Assembly: GCA_905221605.1 (NCBI GenBank)
Contig: CAJNDS010002382.1
Coordinates: 1-62,000, forward strand
Direction: 5' to 3'
DNA: 62,000 nucleotides
DNA from: Symbiodinium natans
Taxonomy: Eukaryota > Sar > Dinophyceae > Suessiales > Symbiodiniaceae
Below are positions 21,019 to 31,903 of this stretch, piece after piece (position 1 is the first letter of the stretch; every line of letters starts with the position of its first letter). Position numbers and translations under genes: made by a program. Under the pieces are notes generated by a model. It was given only the letters and a program-made list of their open reading frames with translations. It searched no databases and was not told the DNA's origin.

Positions 21019-24000
21019 GATTCCCCGCTTCGAACGAGAATGCAGATGTTTGGACGCTTGCTCCACAAGAACACAGAAGAACTACACACAGCAATTTGCG
21101 ACAGCATACCATGAGCCTTGAACCGTAAAGCTTCTGCCTTTGCTGCTTCACGAAGAGCTCGGCATGGACGGCATTCGCCACAGTGCCCCCCTCCAAGGCA
21201 GGGACGTCGGCGAGCTCCGGGTCCTCTGCAGGAATGGGAGGGATGATATCACTCAGGGCAAAAAATGTACCCCCTTGTTACAGCGTACATGTTGGTAGTT
21301 GCGGAGTCGGTCCTGCATCGGTGAGTCAATGGCTGAAAGGTCGGAGCCTGGTTCAGGAAAGTAGGGCTTTGCTCTGAACGCTTATCCCCGCAAGGTTCGG
21401 TTAGTTTATGTTTATACGAACCCCCCCTCCCTGAGCACCAGATTCTTGCAACTGAGCGACACCAGCCCGGTGTGAGCCAGGGCCTTACAGATGTTTTGTT
21501 GAAGGACATCTTCGAACACTTCAAGAGTCTACGGGAACTGTAGAGAAGAAACTGAAGAAACTAACTGCCCTTCCATGGAGATCTCCATGGGTGACTCAAG
21601 GGTGTCGCATGAGGCGGTGTGCACACAAGGGTGCAAGAGAGGCGTCCGTTTTCCCACCCATGAGGCTCTTGTGACCACGGGAAAAGGATGCCGGGAATGG
21701 GACCAACTGCCCAGTCCCAGAGAACCTCAAAGTACTGCTGAGACGTCAAGACCCCTAAGCCCTAAACCCTCATCGCGCCACGTTTCGCAGGTCGGGCCGC
21801 GGGGGGGGGGGAAGAGGAGTCGGCTCAACTGCCTTCTTCGACCCACATATCATGTATCCCCTCTGACTGCGACACCTGCAGTGAGCCTGTATCACGTTGT
21901 AAAGTCTCTATATCGTAGACTTACACGGTTTGGAGTTCTACAATAGGGTATACATGACTAGGCTGTAGTTATAGCTTGTAGTCTGGCAACTACAGCCCCT
22001 CTCCCAAAGCCCTCAAAGCCTCAAGGAGGAGGCCGGATCGAAAGCGCAGAAGCCGAGCCCTTCCAGGGAGCGCGCGTGCTTCACACAGGAGCCTTGCAAA
22101 TGGCGGAGTTCGGCGTAAAACTGGTTTCGGGCTCATAGGGGGTAAGGGTGGAGGGTTGATCTCACGTCTGAGGGCTTCGGGTTGAGTCAAAGAGTTGGAG
22201 CAACGACTCCGCCGACTCCGCTGAGACCTCCTTGGGGTTGGGCTTGCTTCGGCGAGCAGTGTTTCCTTTGTGAGGTCTGCTTGAGAAAGGCCTGGGATTG
22301 TTGGAAGCCGCTGGGCAAGTTCGCGGTCTTCTTCTAGTTGAGGGCTGATTGATTCATGTTGGATGCCTGGCCGGCAGCTGTGGGTCAGAAGCAGCAAGTA
22401 CATGCAGCAGCCTCTCAGCTGAAAGGTCTTCGGCTTTAGCGCTGCCTCCAAACTTGGGGTCGTGAGCCCTCCAACGCCTCGACTCATTGGACACCGAATG
22501 CTACGCTACACGCCAAGTGGCCCAGAAGGAAGACGTCCCCGACGTAGCCGCGGAGGATCGCTCCGAAGTCGTAGTCGACGTTGCCTGAGGACACTGGGGC
22601 CTCGCCCCCTGCGATGCTCCAAGCGACTGGAAGCTGTTGGGGCTTCCGGTGCCTGGGGGGCAGAACTTGAGAGACCAAAGCCAGGCTCAGGAGATGCCAA
22701 GCCGAGGCTCAGAAAGCCTGGCAAATGTCCACGACCACTGCAGCGCCGACGGCTCGTGCGGCTGCCACGATGGCACTGAGCTCTGTGGAGGTCAGAGCCT
22801 GAGACGTGGAGCATCGTGGAGCATCGTGGAGCCTTTGGGGCTTTCAGTTCTCGTGCTGTTTTTCCAAGTTGGACGCTGGCAAAACCTTTCGACATCTGTC
22901 CACGACATGCAGAAAAGGAAGCATGCTGGGTTTGCGGAAAAAAAGACAACCGAGTAAATTCGGCGATCGCGATCTCAAAAAGGAACCTTGGCGCTTCGAA
23001 GAAGCACCGTCGAAGAAGCACCGTGTTAGCATTGTGCCAAAACTCTAGAAAGGAATCTTGAATGAACAGGACTTCTTGGGAAAAATGCCGTTGGCACAAA
23101 AACGTGCAAGGGAGTCTCAAAGAAAGACGTGAAGAGGCACAGTCCGGCCTTCGAAGTTGAAGCGTTGAATGCAAGCACCCAGTAAATACGCCACAAGGTG
23201 CGTTTGTCATGTTGCTTTTTGTGTGACAGTGCTGTTGCCGAAATAGCGCCTTCGCAATCAAACTTTCTTCTGGACACTTGTTTGCTACTTGCCATGTGTG
23301 CATGGTGACAAAGATTCTCGCCATCTAACTTCCAGCTAAGGGAGCCTCTAAATTGTTGCATGTCTTCGTGGCAGCTCTCTTTGCCTCACACCAGCCCAAT
23401 GCCCGGCCAAATCACAGGTCTGGTGCGGTGCTTTCTGCCCGACACTTGTCCACAAGTGAATCGAAAGCTTCGGCAACAGGGTGCAGGGGCTCGAGTCAAG
23501 CTCGAAGTTGGCCTCGTTGAGCACACCCTTCGTAGCAACGGAAGCTGCTGGAGCGACGGAATGTGTTCCAGGAGGCAGGAGGTTCGTTACCGAGGGTGAG
23601 GAACACCCATGTTTATGGTGGCAAACGAGTTTCACAAAAGCCATGGTTCAAAGAGTCCAAGGGCTTCAGGTGCCTTCCTGTAAACAGGTGAACACGACAC
23701 TGGGCTCCAGTTGGGTGGCGACTTGCCCCACGGAGGACACCGCTGTGACGTGGACCAGCCGCACTCTGCTGGAGCAGCGCTCGATGGCCTGGCAACTCTC
23801 GCCATGTCGGGTTGACCTACATTACGGGGCACTACTTACCCTCGATTTTCATGAACGGTATTGTCATGGAGCCACCCAAGCAAACAAAGGGCTCATAATC
23901 TACCGCTGGTGCAGCCTAGGCGGGAATCCGTGGCTGCCTAAACTCTACACTTCGCTTTGGGTGTCCGGTTCCTGACATCCCTTTCCCCGAAGAGTCAGCT

Positions 24001-26990
24001 CCGGTGCCTCCTGGAATGGCCTGGCTTTGTCACTCTGAGATAGGTCTACCTGTCATGTCCATCACGCAGGGGACTTCGGGGTCCAGGATTCTTCTGCAGG
24101 ATGCTTTTGGTTAATTCTCTCAAGCTTTCGGCCTTTGATTGTCCGTATTCACAGCTTAAGCTCTCCCTCCCCCTGTTAAGAACTGTTGGATGTCTTGAGG
24201 GCGGCAAGTAACACCCCATTGGCTGGCTGTTAGCGCATCTGAGTAGAAGGACTGCTTAAACGGCAAGAGGCGTCCCGCTGAGGCACTGAGGCTCGAACTT
24301 CCACGCGCTGCCAGTTCGATTGGGCCAAGATCCTTCCAATCGGAGCACGGGCTCGCGCGAGGCACAGTTGCGCTGCACTCAGACGACCGCGGCAAATGAC
24401 TTCGGACTCCGGACTGAATGTCGGGTTGAGGTCGTTTTTGGACCTGTAAAGAGATGGGAGTCCTGTCTTAGGATCTGATACTTGCTCGCCACATCTACAT
24501 TACCCTAAGTGATCCTCTCCGGAACTCACCCTCTTGAACACCTGTGAGCATATGTCGCTAAGCTGAACCTGCTGCGCAACTTCACCCGTCCTCCATAAGG
24601 CACGGAAGGATAGAAAATCCGTAGATCCGGAACTGTCACAGGATGCCACAGGATTATGGACCGCAAAGGGCAACTATGTGAAGTTCGGAGTTACTTCAGA
24701 TCGCAGTGGATGACGCTTGACTCATAGTGGCAGAATGCATTTTGTTCATGAGCAGCAAGCCATGTCATTCAGATTCATTCAGTACAGAGATGCACCGAGT
24801 CGACTGATCCGAGCTTACGAGCTTGCTACTCACTGGAGTCTCCCGCAGGCATCTTCGCCGCAAGTCATTCCTACTTCCTCTACGGACTCGGCGCCTAAGC
24901 CCGACTGCATTTGACAGCCGCAGGCAAAAGGCTTGCGGGTTTGGGATAGCGGGTGAGCGATCTTGAGGAAATCCTAAACCCTAAGGACTTCGGAATGACT
25001 GTCGCAAGACACACAATAAACCCTGGGTGCGGCGCATGACCACGCAGTCATCTGAGCCATTTCGCTGCCTGGGCTGCACTTTTTTTGGAACGCAGAGGGC
25101 CTTTAGGACCTTTAGGGTTCAGGGTTCAACAGACAGGTGGTAGCTCTCTGATCATCGCTGAATCCTACATCGAAACAGAGCCAACGCGTGGTGCAATAGC
25201 TGCGTGGACTTTCGAAACTCGATTTGCGGGTGCGTAGAGGCTTGCAGAGATGCTCCTGTTTTAGCATCATATGAGGTATGAGAAGCAATACTAAGCAGCT
25301 GGGAGCCGGAGGAGTACGTCAAGCAAGCCCCCCAATATGGGGGGGGGGGGAACTCATGTCCGACACCCAAAGTAAGACAAATCATTAAAGAAATTAAATT
25401 TGCCGCGAGCGTCTCCTCGCGCTGTAGCACAGCCAGCAAAACCCGGAGGAGCGACTCGCTTAGGTTGGCGCCTCACATGCAAGGCGCTCTTGTGAAGTCC
25501 AAGGACGCCTACAAGGTGGTCCGAGAACCGTAACCTCTGTCGATACCAACTTCGATCCCAACGAAGGGCTCCTTCGGTCCTTGATGGGTTTTCGGGTCTT
25601 AATGAGGGAGGTCTAAAGGTTGGAACAGGTGGGGTTCAGGGTGTACTTGATAAGCGAGTCTGAGCCCAGTACTTGTTGCGACGGCTGCAAGGGAGCCGAG
25701 GTGTAGCAGATCCTGGCTTCGGCTCTCAGGAGGATCTCGGGCATCTGATCTGAAGAAAGCACAGGGACTTGGACAAGCTTGGGCAATGCCCTTCGTCCTC
25801 AGACCCTCATTCTAGCTCTAGGTGGCCGACTTGCCGCAACAGCCGTTTTTGAGCACGAGCACCAAGTACAGGGTGTTGAATGAACACCGCGAATACTAGA
25901 TGACGTCAGTGCAAGTGCACAGAGCACTGTCACATACTCTCAAAATGCAAGCGCTGAGCAGCTGACCAGGACCGTGCTCCGAAAGTCTGGCAGCACCTCT
26001 GGTCGAGAAAGCCGTGGCTTGAAGAAACCAGAGGATTTGGATCACTGTGTTCAGAAAAATGTGACAGGCACGGCCGACGTGGGCTGAGACTTTATAAGAA
26101 TGCAGGTGCAGGTGCACTGCACACTAGCTATCGACATTCCAGGCGTTCCAGCCCGCTCTCTGGCACGTGCAGACCGTGCAGAACCCTTACGCATACGCAC
26201 ACGCGCACGCAAGCAGCACTGCGAGTATTATCGGGAGGTGACCACACCCCGGCAGCAAGAGCAGAGTTTCCTGAAGGGAACGGTGCATTTAGCATCCGAG
26301 GATGCAGATGCAAGAGCTCTGGCCTGGCTGTAGAAGTAGCCTAGGTCCATCCTGGCAAGGTGGTCGAGGAAGAGTCGCTGCGCGTCCACCAACTCACCCT
26401 GCATGGCGCCGTGGACCCATGTGGAGCCCTGTAGCCCAAAAGCCCAAGCTTGGGTGTTCGAGTGGGATGCAGCCAAATTTCTGGTTTGTTGGCTGGAATG
26501 TCTGCATGTTGATGATCAACCTGCACCAGTTGAGCATCGTGCGGGGCGTAAGATTTCATGTTCAGGCTGTAGTTCGCCGTCGAGCCTTCTTAAAATTTAA
26601 CTCGAAGGGCCCCGCAATTCTCAATTCTTCCGACCTTCGCTGCCGGAATGACCTGGAACTAGAAAAAGGGGCCCAAAGGCCTCTAAATTAAGACATGCCT
26701 TGAATGCTCTCGGGTCGTCGCCTTGAGAGGCGGTGCCATCGAGAAAGATCGGAAGTCACGGGCCCAGCAGTTGTCGAAGAGCGTGTCCTGGGCGAGAAAC
26801 TGTTAGGGCTTAGGGTTTTCGGGGTTCAGCCTCTGAGGCCTTAGAGCTTCGAGAGGTTCCAATTTCGTTGATGTGTGGGTTCAAAGGCACGTCTTGGCGG
26901 TCTTCGTCGGATCCTCGGCAACTGTTCGTGGGCTGAAGTCGAGGGAGGCGTGGCTTTCACGGTTGAAGCGGGCTTTTCAGGAAGGTTCTG
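21019..26990. other. No recognisable gene
   Basis: The longest open frame is a 272-codon minus-strand frame at 22506-23324, with a basic, Ser/Arg/Pro-rich C-terminal half and no domain. A tandem 14-bp duplication lies at 22996-23023 and a 10-bp one near 22806-22830. G runs occur near 21788 and 25338. CCCTAAA/TTTAGGG occurs at 21760 and 25111. Confidence 0.5.
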
Positions 26991-27120
26991 GAACCGAACC
27001 GGAACCGCACGAACCGAACCGCCACGAACCGAACCGCCAAAACCGGCCAGCAAACGCGAACCGTAGGAACCGCGAACCGCAAGCGAACCGAAAACCGGAA
27101 CCGTTTCGACAGCGAACCGG
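26991..27120 (+). repeat. Left AACCG-based degenerate array
   Basis: Many GAACCG and AACCG words spaced irregularly by short CG-rich inserts, entered through TTCTGGAACCGAACCG. The same entry sequence opens the array at 29176-29290, in the same orientation, so the pair brackets the minisatellite region. Confidence 0.9.
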
Positions 27121-27493
27121 TTTCGGCCAGGAGCCCAAGTCAAATAGAGCATGATACTGAAAGGTTTGGGTCCCTCCAAACTTGTTTTGAAACAATCAAA
27201 CTGTCGCAAAAACATGACTCGGTTCTCGGCTAACCCTCCAAAATTGAAGGGTCTTGGAGGTGCAAGGCTTGAAGATATCTTGGTTCTGTCCGGATTTTCA
27301 GGGCCTAGAATCAAGTTTTGGCCCCTTCAAACTCGTCATTGGAGATGCGCACAGAGCCCCAAATATTTCTGTCACGATTGGAGTGAAGAGGTTTTGTCCA
27401 GGTTTCGAGGTCCTTAAACCTATATTGCATGGTCTCGGGGGCCAGAAAAATTATTCCCATCACCTGAACTTTCTACTAATTCGGGGTACGCAG
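27121..27493. other. Unique sequence between AACCG array and minisatellite
   Basis: No gene or repeat recognised. Several phrases such as CCTCCAAACTTG and CCTTCAAACTCG faintly resemble the neighbouring minisatellite, but I cannot show they are units of it. Confidence 0.45.
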
Positions 27494-28008
27494 GGCAGGT
27501 TTCCAGGTTTGGACCTCCCAAAACATGCAGGTTTCCAGGTTTAGACCCCCCAAACATGCAGGTTTCCAGGTTTAGACCTCCCAAAACGTGCAGATTTCCA
27601 GGTTTGGACCCCCCAAACGTGCAGGTTTCCAGGTTTGGACCTCCCAAAACGTGCAGGTTTCCAGGTTTGGACCCCCTAAACGTGCAGGTTTCCAGGTTCC
27701 AGGCTTGGACCCCCCCAAACGTGCAGGTTTCCAGGTTTGAACCCCCCAAAACGTGCAGGTTTCCAGCTTTCAACCCCCCAAAACGTTGACATTTCCAGGT
27801 TTGGACCCCCCAAAACGTGCAGAATTCCAGGTTTGGACGCCCCAAACGTGCAGGTTTCCGGTTTGGACCCCAGACCGTTGACGTTTCCAGGTTTGAGCCC
27901 CTTAAAACGTGCAGGTTTCCAAGTTTGGACCCGAAAAACGTGCAGGTCCAGGTTTGGACCCCCAAAACGTGCACGTTTGCAGGTTTGGACCCTCCCAAAC
28001 GTGCAGGT
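27494..28008 (+). repeat. Minisatellite block 1, forward (unit about 32 bp)
   Basis: Roughly 16-17 tandem units. The unit has a 20-base core GTGCAGGTTTCCAGGTTTGG, followed by ACC, a variable C run and AAAAC. Variation is mostly in the length of the C and A runs, single substitutions, and some truncated or fused units (for example near 27690 and 27870). Confidence 0.95.
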
Positions 28009-28300
28009 TTGCACATTTTGGGGGCCAAACCTGGAAACTTGCACGTTTTGGGGGTCCAAACCTGGAAACCTGCGTTTGGGGGATCCAAACCTGGAAACCT
28101 GCATGTTTTGGGGGGTCCAAACCTGGAAACCTGCACGTTTTGGGGGGTCCAAACCTCGAAACCTGCACGTTTGGGGGGTCCGAACCTGCACGTTTTTCGG
28201 GTCCAAACTTGGAAACCTGCACGTTTTAAGGGGCTCAAACCTGGAAACGAGGGGTGTGGAAACCTGCACGTTTTGGGGGGTCCAAACCTGGAAACCTGCA
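28009..28300 (-). repeat. Minisatellite block 2, reverse orientation
   Basis: About nine units of the same minisatellite in the opposite orientation (CCAAACCTGGAAACCTGCAC). The switch occurs at the small palindrome GTGCAGGTTTGCAC at 28001-28014, so blocks 1 and 2 form a large imperfect inverted repeat with almost no loop. Confidence 0.95.
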
Positions 28301-28446
28301 GTTCGCATGGGCCACGTGAACAGAGGTTGGCTTTAGTTCGCATGGCCAGGGCCATGTGAACGGAGCCTACCCACAGTTCGCATGGCCTTCAGTTCGCATG
28401 GGCGGCCATGTGAACGGAGCCTACCTTCAGTTCGCATGGCCAGGCC
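28301..28446. repeat. GTTCGCATGG short-repeat cluster
   Basis: Five copies of GTTCGCATG at about 28301, 28336, 28376, 28392 and 28430, interleaved with CATGTGAAC/CACGTGAAC. The 22-bp stretch that ends GAACGGAGCCTACC occurs at 28350-28371 and 28404-28425. It is unrelated to the minisatellite that surrounds it. Confidence 0.9.
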
Positions 28447-28482
28447 CATTGGATCCAGGGTCTCCGAAAAGCCACCAAAAGC

Positions 28483-28618
28483 CACGTTTGGGGGCTCCAA
28501 ACCTGGAAACCTGCACGTTTTGGGGGGTCCAAACCTGGAAACCTGCAGGTCCAAAACCTGGAAAGCTGCACCTTTTGGGGGGTCCAAACCTGGAAGCGTC
28601 AACGTTTTGGGGTGGTCG
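28483..28618 (-). repeat. Minisatellite block 3, reverse orientation
   Basis: About four units in reverse orientation, including shortened ones. Separated from block 2 by the GTTCGCATGG cluster and about 36 bp of unique sequence. Confidence 0.92.
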
Positions 28619-28624
28619 AAACCT

Positions 28625-28940
28625 GCGGCAGGTTTCCAGGTTTTGGACCCCCAAACGTGCAGGTGCGCAGGTTTCCAGGTTTGGACCTGCCAAAACGTGC
28701 AGATTTCCACCCCAAACGTGCAGGTTTGCAGGTTTGCAGGTTGGACCCCCCCCAAACGTGCAGGTTTCCAGGTTTGGACCCCCCAAAACGTGCAGGTTTC
28801 CAGATTTGGACCCCCCCAAAACGTGCAGGTTTCCAGGTTTGGACCCCCAAAACGTGCAGGTTTCCAGGTTCAAACGTGCGTGCAGGTTTCCAGGTTTGGC
28901 CCCTAAACGTGCAGGTTTCCAGGTTTGGACCCCCCAAAAC
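28625..28940 (+). repeat. Minisatellite block 4, forward orientation
   Basis: About ten forward units, with some truncated units (for example near 28665, 28715 and 28875). It meets block 3 head to head near 28620 and block 5 at the AAAACGACGTTT junction near 28936-28947. Confidence 0.93.
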
Positions 28941-29084
28941 GACGTTTGGGGGGTCCAAACCTGGAAACCTGCACGTTTTGGGAGGAATCTGCACGTTTTG
29001 GGGGGTCCAAACCTGGAAACCTGCACGTTTCCGGGGTCCAAACCTGGAAACCTGCACGTTTGGGGGGTCCAAACCTGGAAACCT
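28941..29084 (-). repeat. Minisatellite block 5, reverse orientation
   Basis: Four to five reverse units, two of them shortened. Forms an inverted repeat with block 4. Ends at CCTGCCCTCAAGG, after which the sequence is unique until the right AACCG array. Confidence 0.93.
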
Positions 29085-29175
29085 GCCCTCAAGGAAAAGT
29101 TTTGGGGAGTCGAAACATATCAGAAGGGTCCAGAACATGAGGGCTTCGGTGTGTTTAGGGCTTTCGGGTTTTCTG

Positions 29176-29290
29176 GAACCGAACCGAACCGAAAACGCAC
29201 AGAACCGCTAGGAACCGGAACCGCCGAGCGAACCGAACCGCTACGAACCGCCGGCCCGCGAACCGAAACGAACCGAACCGAACCGGAACT
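29176..29290 (+). repeat. Right AACCG-based degenerate array
   Basis: GAACCG/AACCG words with irregular CG-rich inserts, in the same orientation as the left array at 26991-27120 and with the same entry sequence. The two could be a divided array or direct repeats flanking an inserted minisatellite. Confidence 0.9.
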
Positions 29291-31317
29291 TTACTGGCTT
29301 TTGTTACGGCCTCCACGCCAAGTTCCACTAGATCATAACCAAGCAACGACATGCCTAAGGCCAACTTCAAGGCCTTGTTGCAAGCAGTTTTGTTAGGTAC
29401 ATCTTGAGGCCGCCCCCCAGCTTTGAATAGCTTTGAATATTCTTGGATGCCCCCCATGAAGCACCTGTGCGGCTGCACTGGCTACACTCGTCTTGCAACC
29501 ACGTGTCCGGAGTCTTTCTGGTTGAAGTCGGCAATGGCGCTGGTACAGCCTCTACTGAATCAAGCCCGAGGGCCCGAGGACCAAACACCCAGACTTGAGA
29601 GACCATGGGAGAGACAAGCTCCAAGTCTTCATGAACGGCCAAGCGCTGATGGGTGGAGAATCTGTCGGTATGCTTAAGCTCCTTCGGAAACTAGCCCTGA
29701 AACCCCAACACCTCAAACCTCCAACCTCGCCCCCTTCGACGCCTCACAGCCCAGGCTGTCAAAGATGGCCTCGCCCACCTCCAAAGGGCTTTGATTCGTT
29801 GAGACTTTGTGGGATATAAGGCACCACATAGTGCTTATTTTGAGACAACTATTTATTCTGAAATCTTCTCGTTGCGTTGTCTGCTATTTCTCAATGCCTG
29901 TGTTTTTGGTGCTGCGATCCATCATCGCCTCGTCGCGTTCATGGCCAACGTTTTCTTTTCAGAGGGTCTGCGACTGCTGAACAATGTGGCAGGCGTGGTA
30001 TCTATCATAGCATTACCGACTGGCAGCTTTTCTGACTGCCTTGTTATTGACCGATGCACAACAGCACTGTTTTGCCTTTGTGGACAGCTCGGCAGTTTAG
30101 GAATGGTGGCAGTCAACAGGGGCCGATGGAACCATAGGAACGTTGCGAGCCTCAGAGAAAGTGTTGAGGGTGACTTGCTCACATGCCTGCGACACCTATT
30201 TCAGAACACGATCAGTCGGACTACTCCCCCCCCCCCCAAGCAGATTCTGGCATCGCTTAGTCTGAAGAATTTCAGCAGTACTTGTCTGGTTTCGCTGGCT
30301 AGGGATGCACAGGGTTCAGGGTTTGGTGCCTCCTTAGCATTGCCGGCCACGTTGACCCACTTGCTCTGGGGAGGGCAGCCAGCGGCGAACCTGCAGATAC
30401 TGCCGAAACTGGATTCCCCCCCTCTGTTTTATGCATACCTGCCGCTGGGCCCCAATTTGTCTTTAGGGACAAGGGCTCTAGTGGCCTCTCAAACCCTGAT
30501 GAAGCCCCCATCCTCATCTCATGCGCTGCCTGGGTATCCACTGGCTGAAGCGTGTGTTGAGCACGCCCTCCAAGTGGACAAACATCTGCCTGCGACTGTG
30601 GAACAGTTTCGGGCCTCTGCGGGTGGATGACTCACGCATGGAGTTGATTCTGGCGCTCTTGCCGTGTGGGGTCAAAGTCAAGCGGTGCAGCATCGTCAGT
30701 GATCTAGCAAAGATTGACCAAACTTCTCGAAACTGTCTGAAGTCCTTCCGTCAACGCATCTGGTTGCTGTGGATGGCGAGCTTGCTGGACGCATAGTTGT
30801 CATACAGTCCCTCTGTCGGCGCCTGATGGAAAGGCCAGCTGTGCCTGTGGCATCAAGTCCATTGGATGTCACAGCCTCAGGAGCCCTCAGGGCTTGGCAT
30901 CCGAAAATACCGGGAGTTCTTGAGTGACAGGCTTCGCTGTCCTACGAGTCCTACATCACTTTCAGCCGGCATCTGTGTTATTCCTCAGGCAGAAAGCTCA
31001 GGCTGCCCGAAACCTTAAGCCTTGACCACGCTGGGGGCCCAGCCAGACCGAGGTGGGCGGACCAGAAAAGGCCAATGCCATACCTGAGGGCGCTCTCTGA
31101 TACAAGCCGCGCGACAATTCGGGAGCGCTCGAAACTACGTTTAGAAAAGATGGAGGATTGGAGGATGCCACGCGCAACTTCAAGGAACCATGGTTGCTAC
31201 TCCTGCTGAAAGCAGGGGGGCAGCTACCATGTGCAGCCTGGCCACTGAAGCGAGTGAACCTCGGGCCCATCACAAGCGTTGAAACCCAAGTGGGAGCGCA
31301 ATTTGAAGTAAAATTGT
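29291..31317. other. No recognisable gene
   Basis: Includes a 273-codon plus-strand frame at 29809-30630. Its first third is fairly hydrophobic (residues 20-110) but the remainder is low in structure and interrupted by a poly-Pro run from a C10 tract near 30226; I recognise no family. TTTAGGG occurs at 29154 (just before the right AACCG array) and 30472. Confidence 0.5.
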
Positions 31318-31362
31318 CCCACCCCCCCCCACCCCCACCCCCCCCCACCCACCCCCCCACAC
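31318..31362. repeat. C-rich homopolymer tract
   Basis: C runs of about 4-9 bases separated by single A bases, then ACACTCCCC. It is low complexity and can form G-rich structures on the complementary strand. Confidence 0.88.
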
Positions 31363-31774
31363 TCCCCAATACCCTGAAACAGGGGCGCGTAGAGGCGCCG
31401 TCACCAAAAACTTCTCTCCACTCTACTTACAGCTTCGCAGTCGGCTCGAAGGCTCGAAGGCTTGGAGTGGAAGGTCAGATTGCAATATTACGCAAAGTCC
31501 AGACAGCACATGAGTTCAGTGGTGACATATATACTGTCCTGTATGCATGTAGAACTGTCGCGCGAATGTCTCCAGACCATGTGCCCGCCGCCTCGGCAGC
31601 TTCTTCTGGAGAATGTGTCCGGGAGGCACTTGCCCTAGCCCGAAACCAACGCCCAACAACTCGATCTACAGCATGCATTCTTCTACCCGTTCAACCGGGT
31701 CATGTGCCCTTGCAAAACAAAAAATTGAAGCTTGCAGTCGGTACACCTCATGTGGGCCCGCCTCCCACCTTCCA

Positions 31775-31903
31775 CCCTTTTGACCCTTTTGACCCTTTTG
31801 ACCCTTTTGACCCTTTTGACCCTTTTGACCCTTTTGACCCTTTTGACCCTTTTGACCCTTTTGACCCTTTTGACCCTTTTGACCCTTTTGACCCTTTTGA
31901 CCC
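31775..31903. repeat. Perfect 9-bp tandem repeat, 14 copies
   Basis: The unit CCCTTTTGA is repeated 14 times without a visible error, starting at 31775 and ending at 31900, with a partial CCC after it. As the unit is a multiple of three it stays open in most frames, giving FDP, LLT or VKR repeats. Array homogeneity suggests recent expansion. Confidence 0.96.

Noticed and set aside
22506-23324. A 272-codon minus-strand frame
   Set aside because: No recognisable domain, a compositionally biased C-terminal half and overlapping open frames on the other strand.
27494-29084. CRISPR array
   Set aside because: Repeats are directly tandem with no unique spacers, vary in length, flip orientation and sit in apparent eukaryotic DNA without cas genes.
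27420-29396. Long frames (up to 346 codons) on both strands with repeating motifs such as GFQVWTP and NLHVLGG
   Set aside because: They are translations of the 32-bp minisatellite; several frames on each strand are open at once and carry the same repeat in different reading phases.
29809-30630. A 273-codon plus-strand frame with a hydrophobic first third
   Set aside because: No recognisable membrane-protein family, contains a homopolymer-derived poly-Pro run, and the hydrophobic part lacks clear helices of even length.
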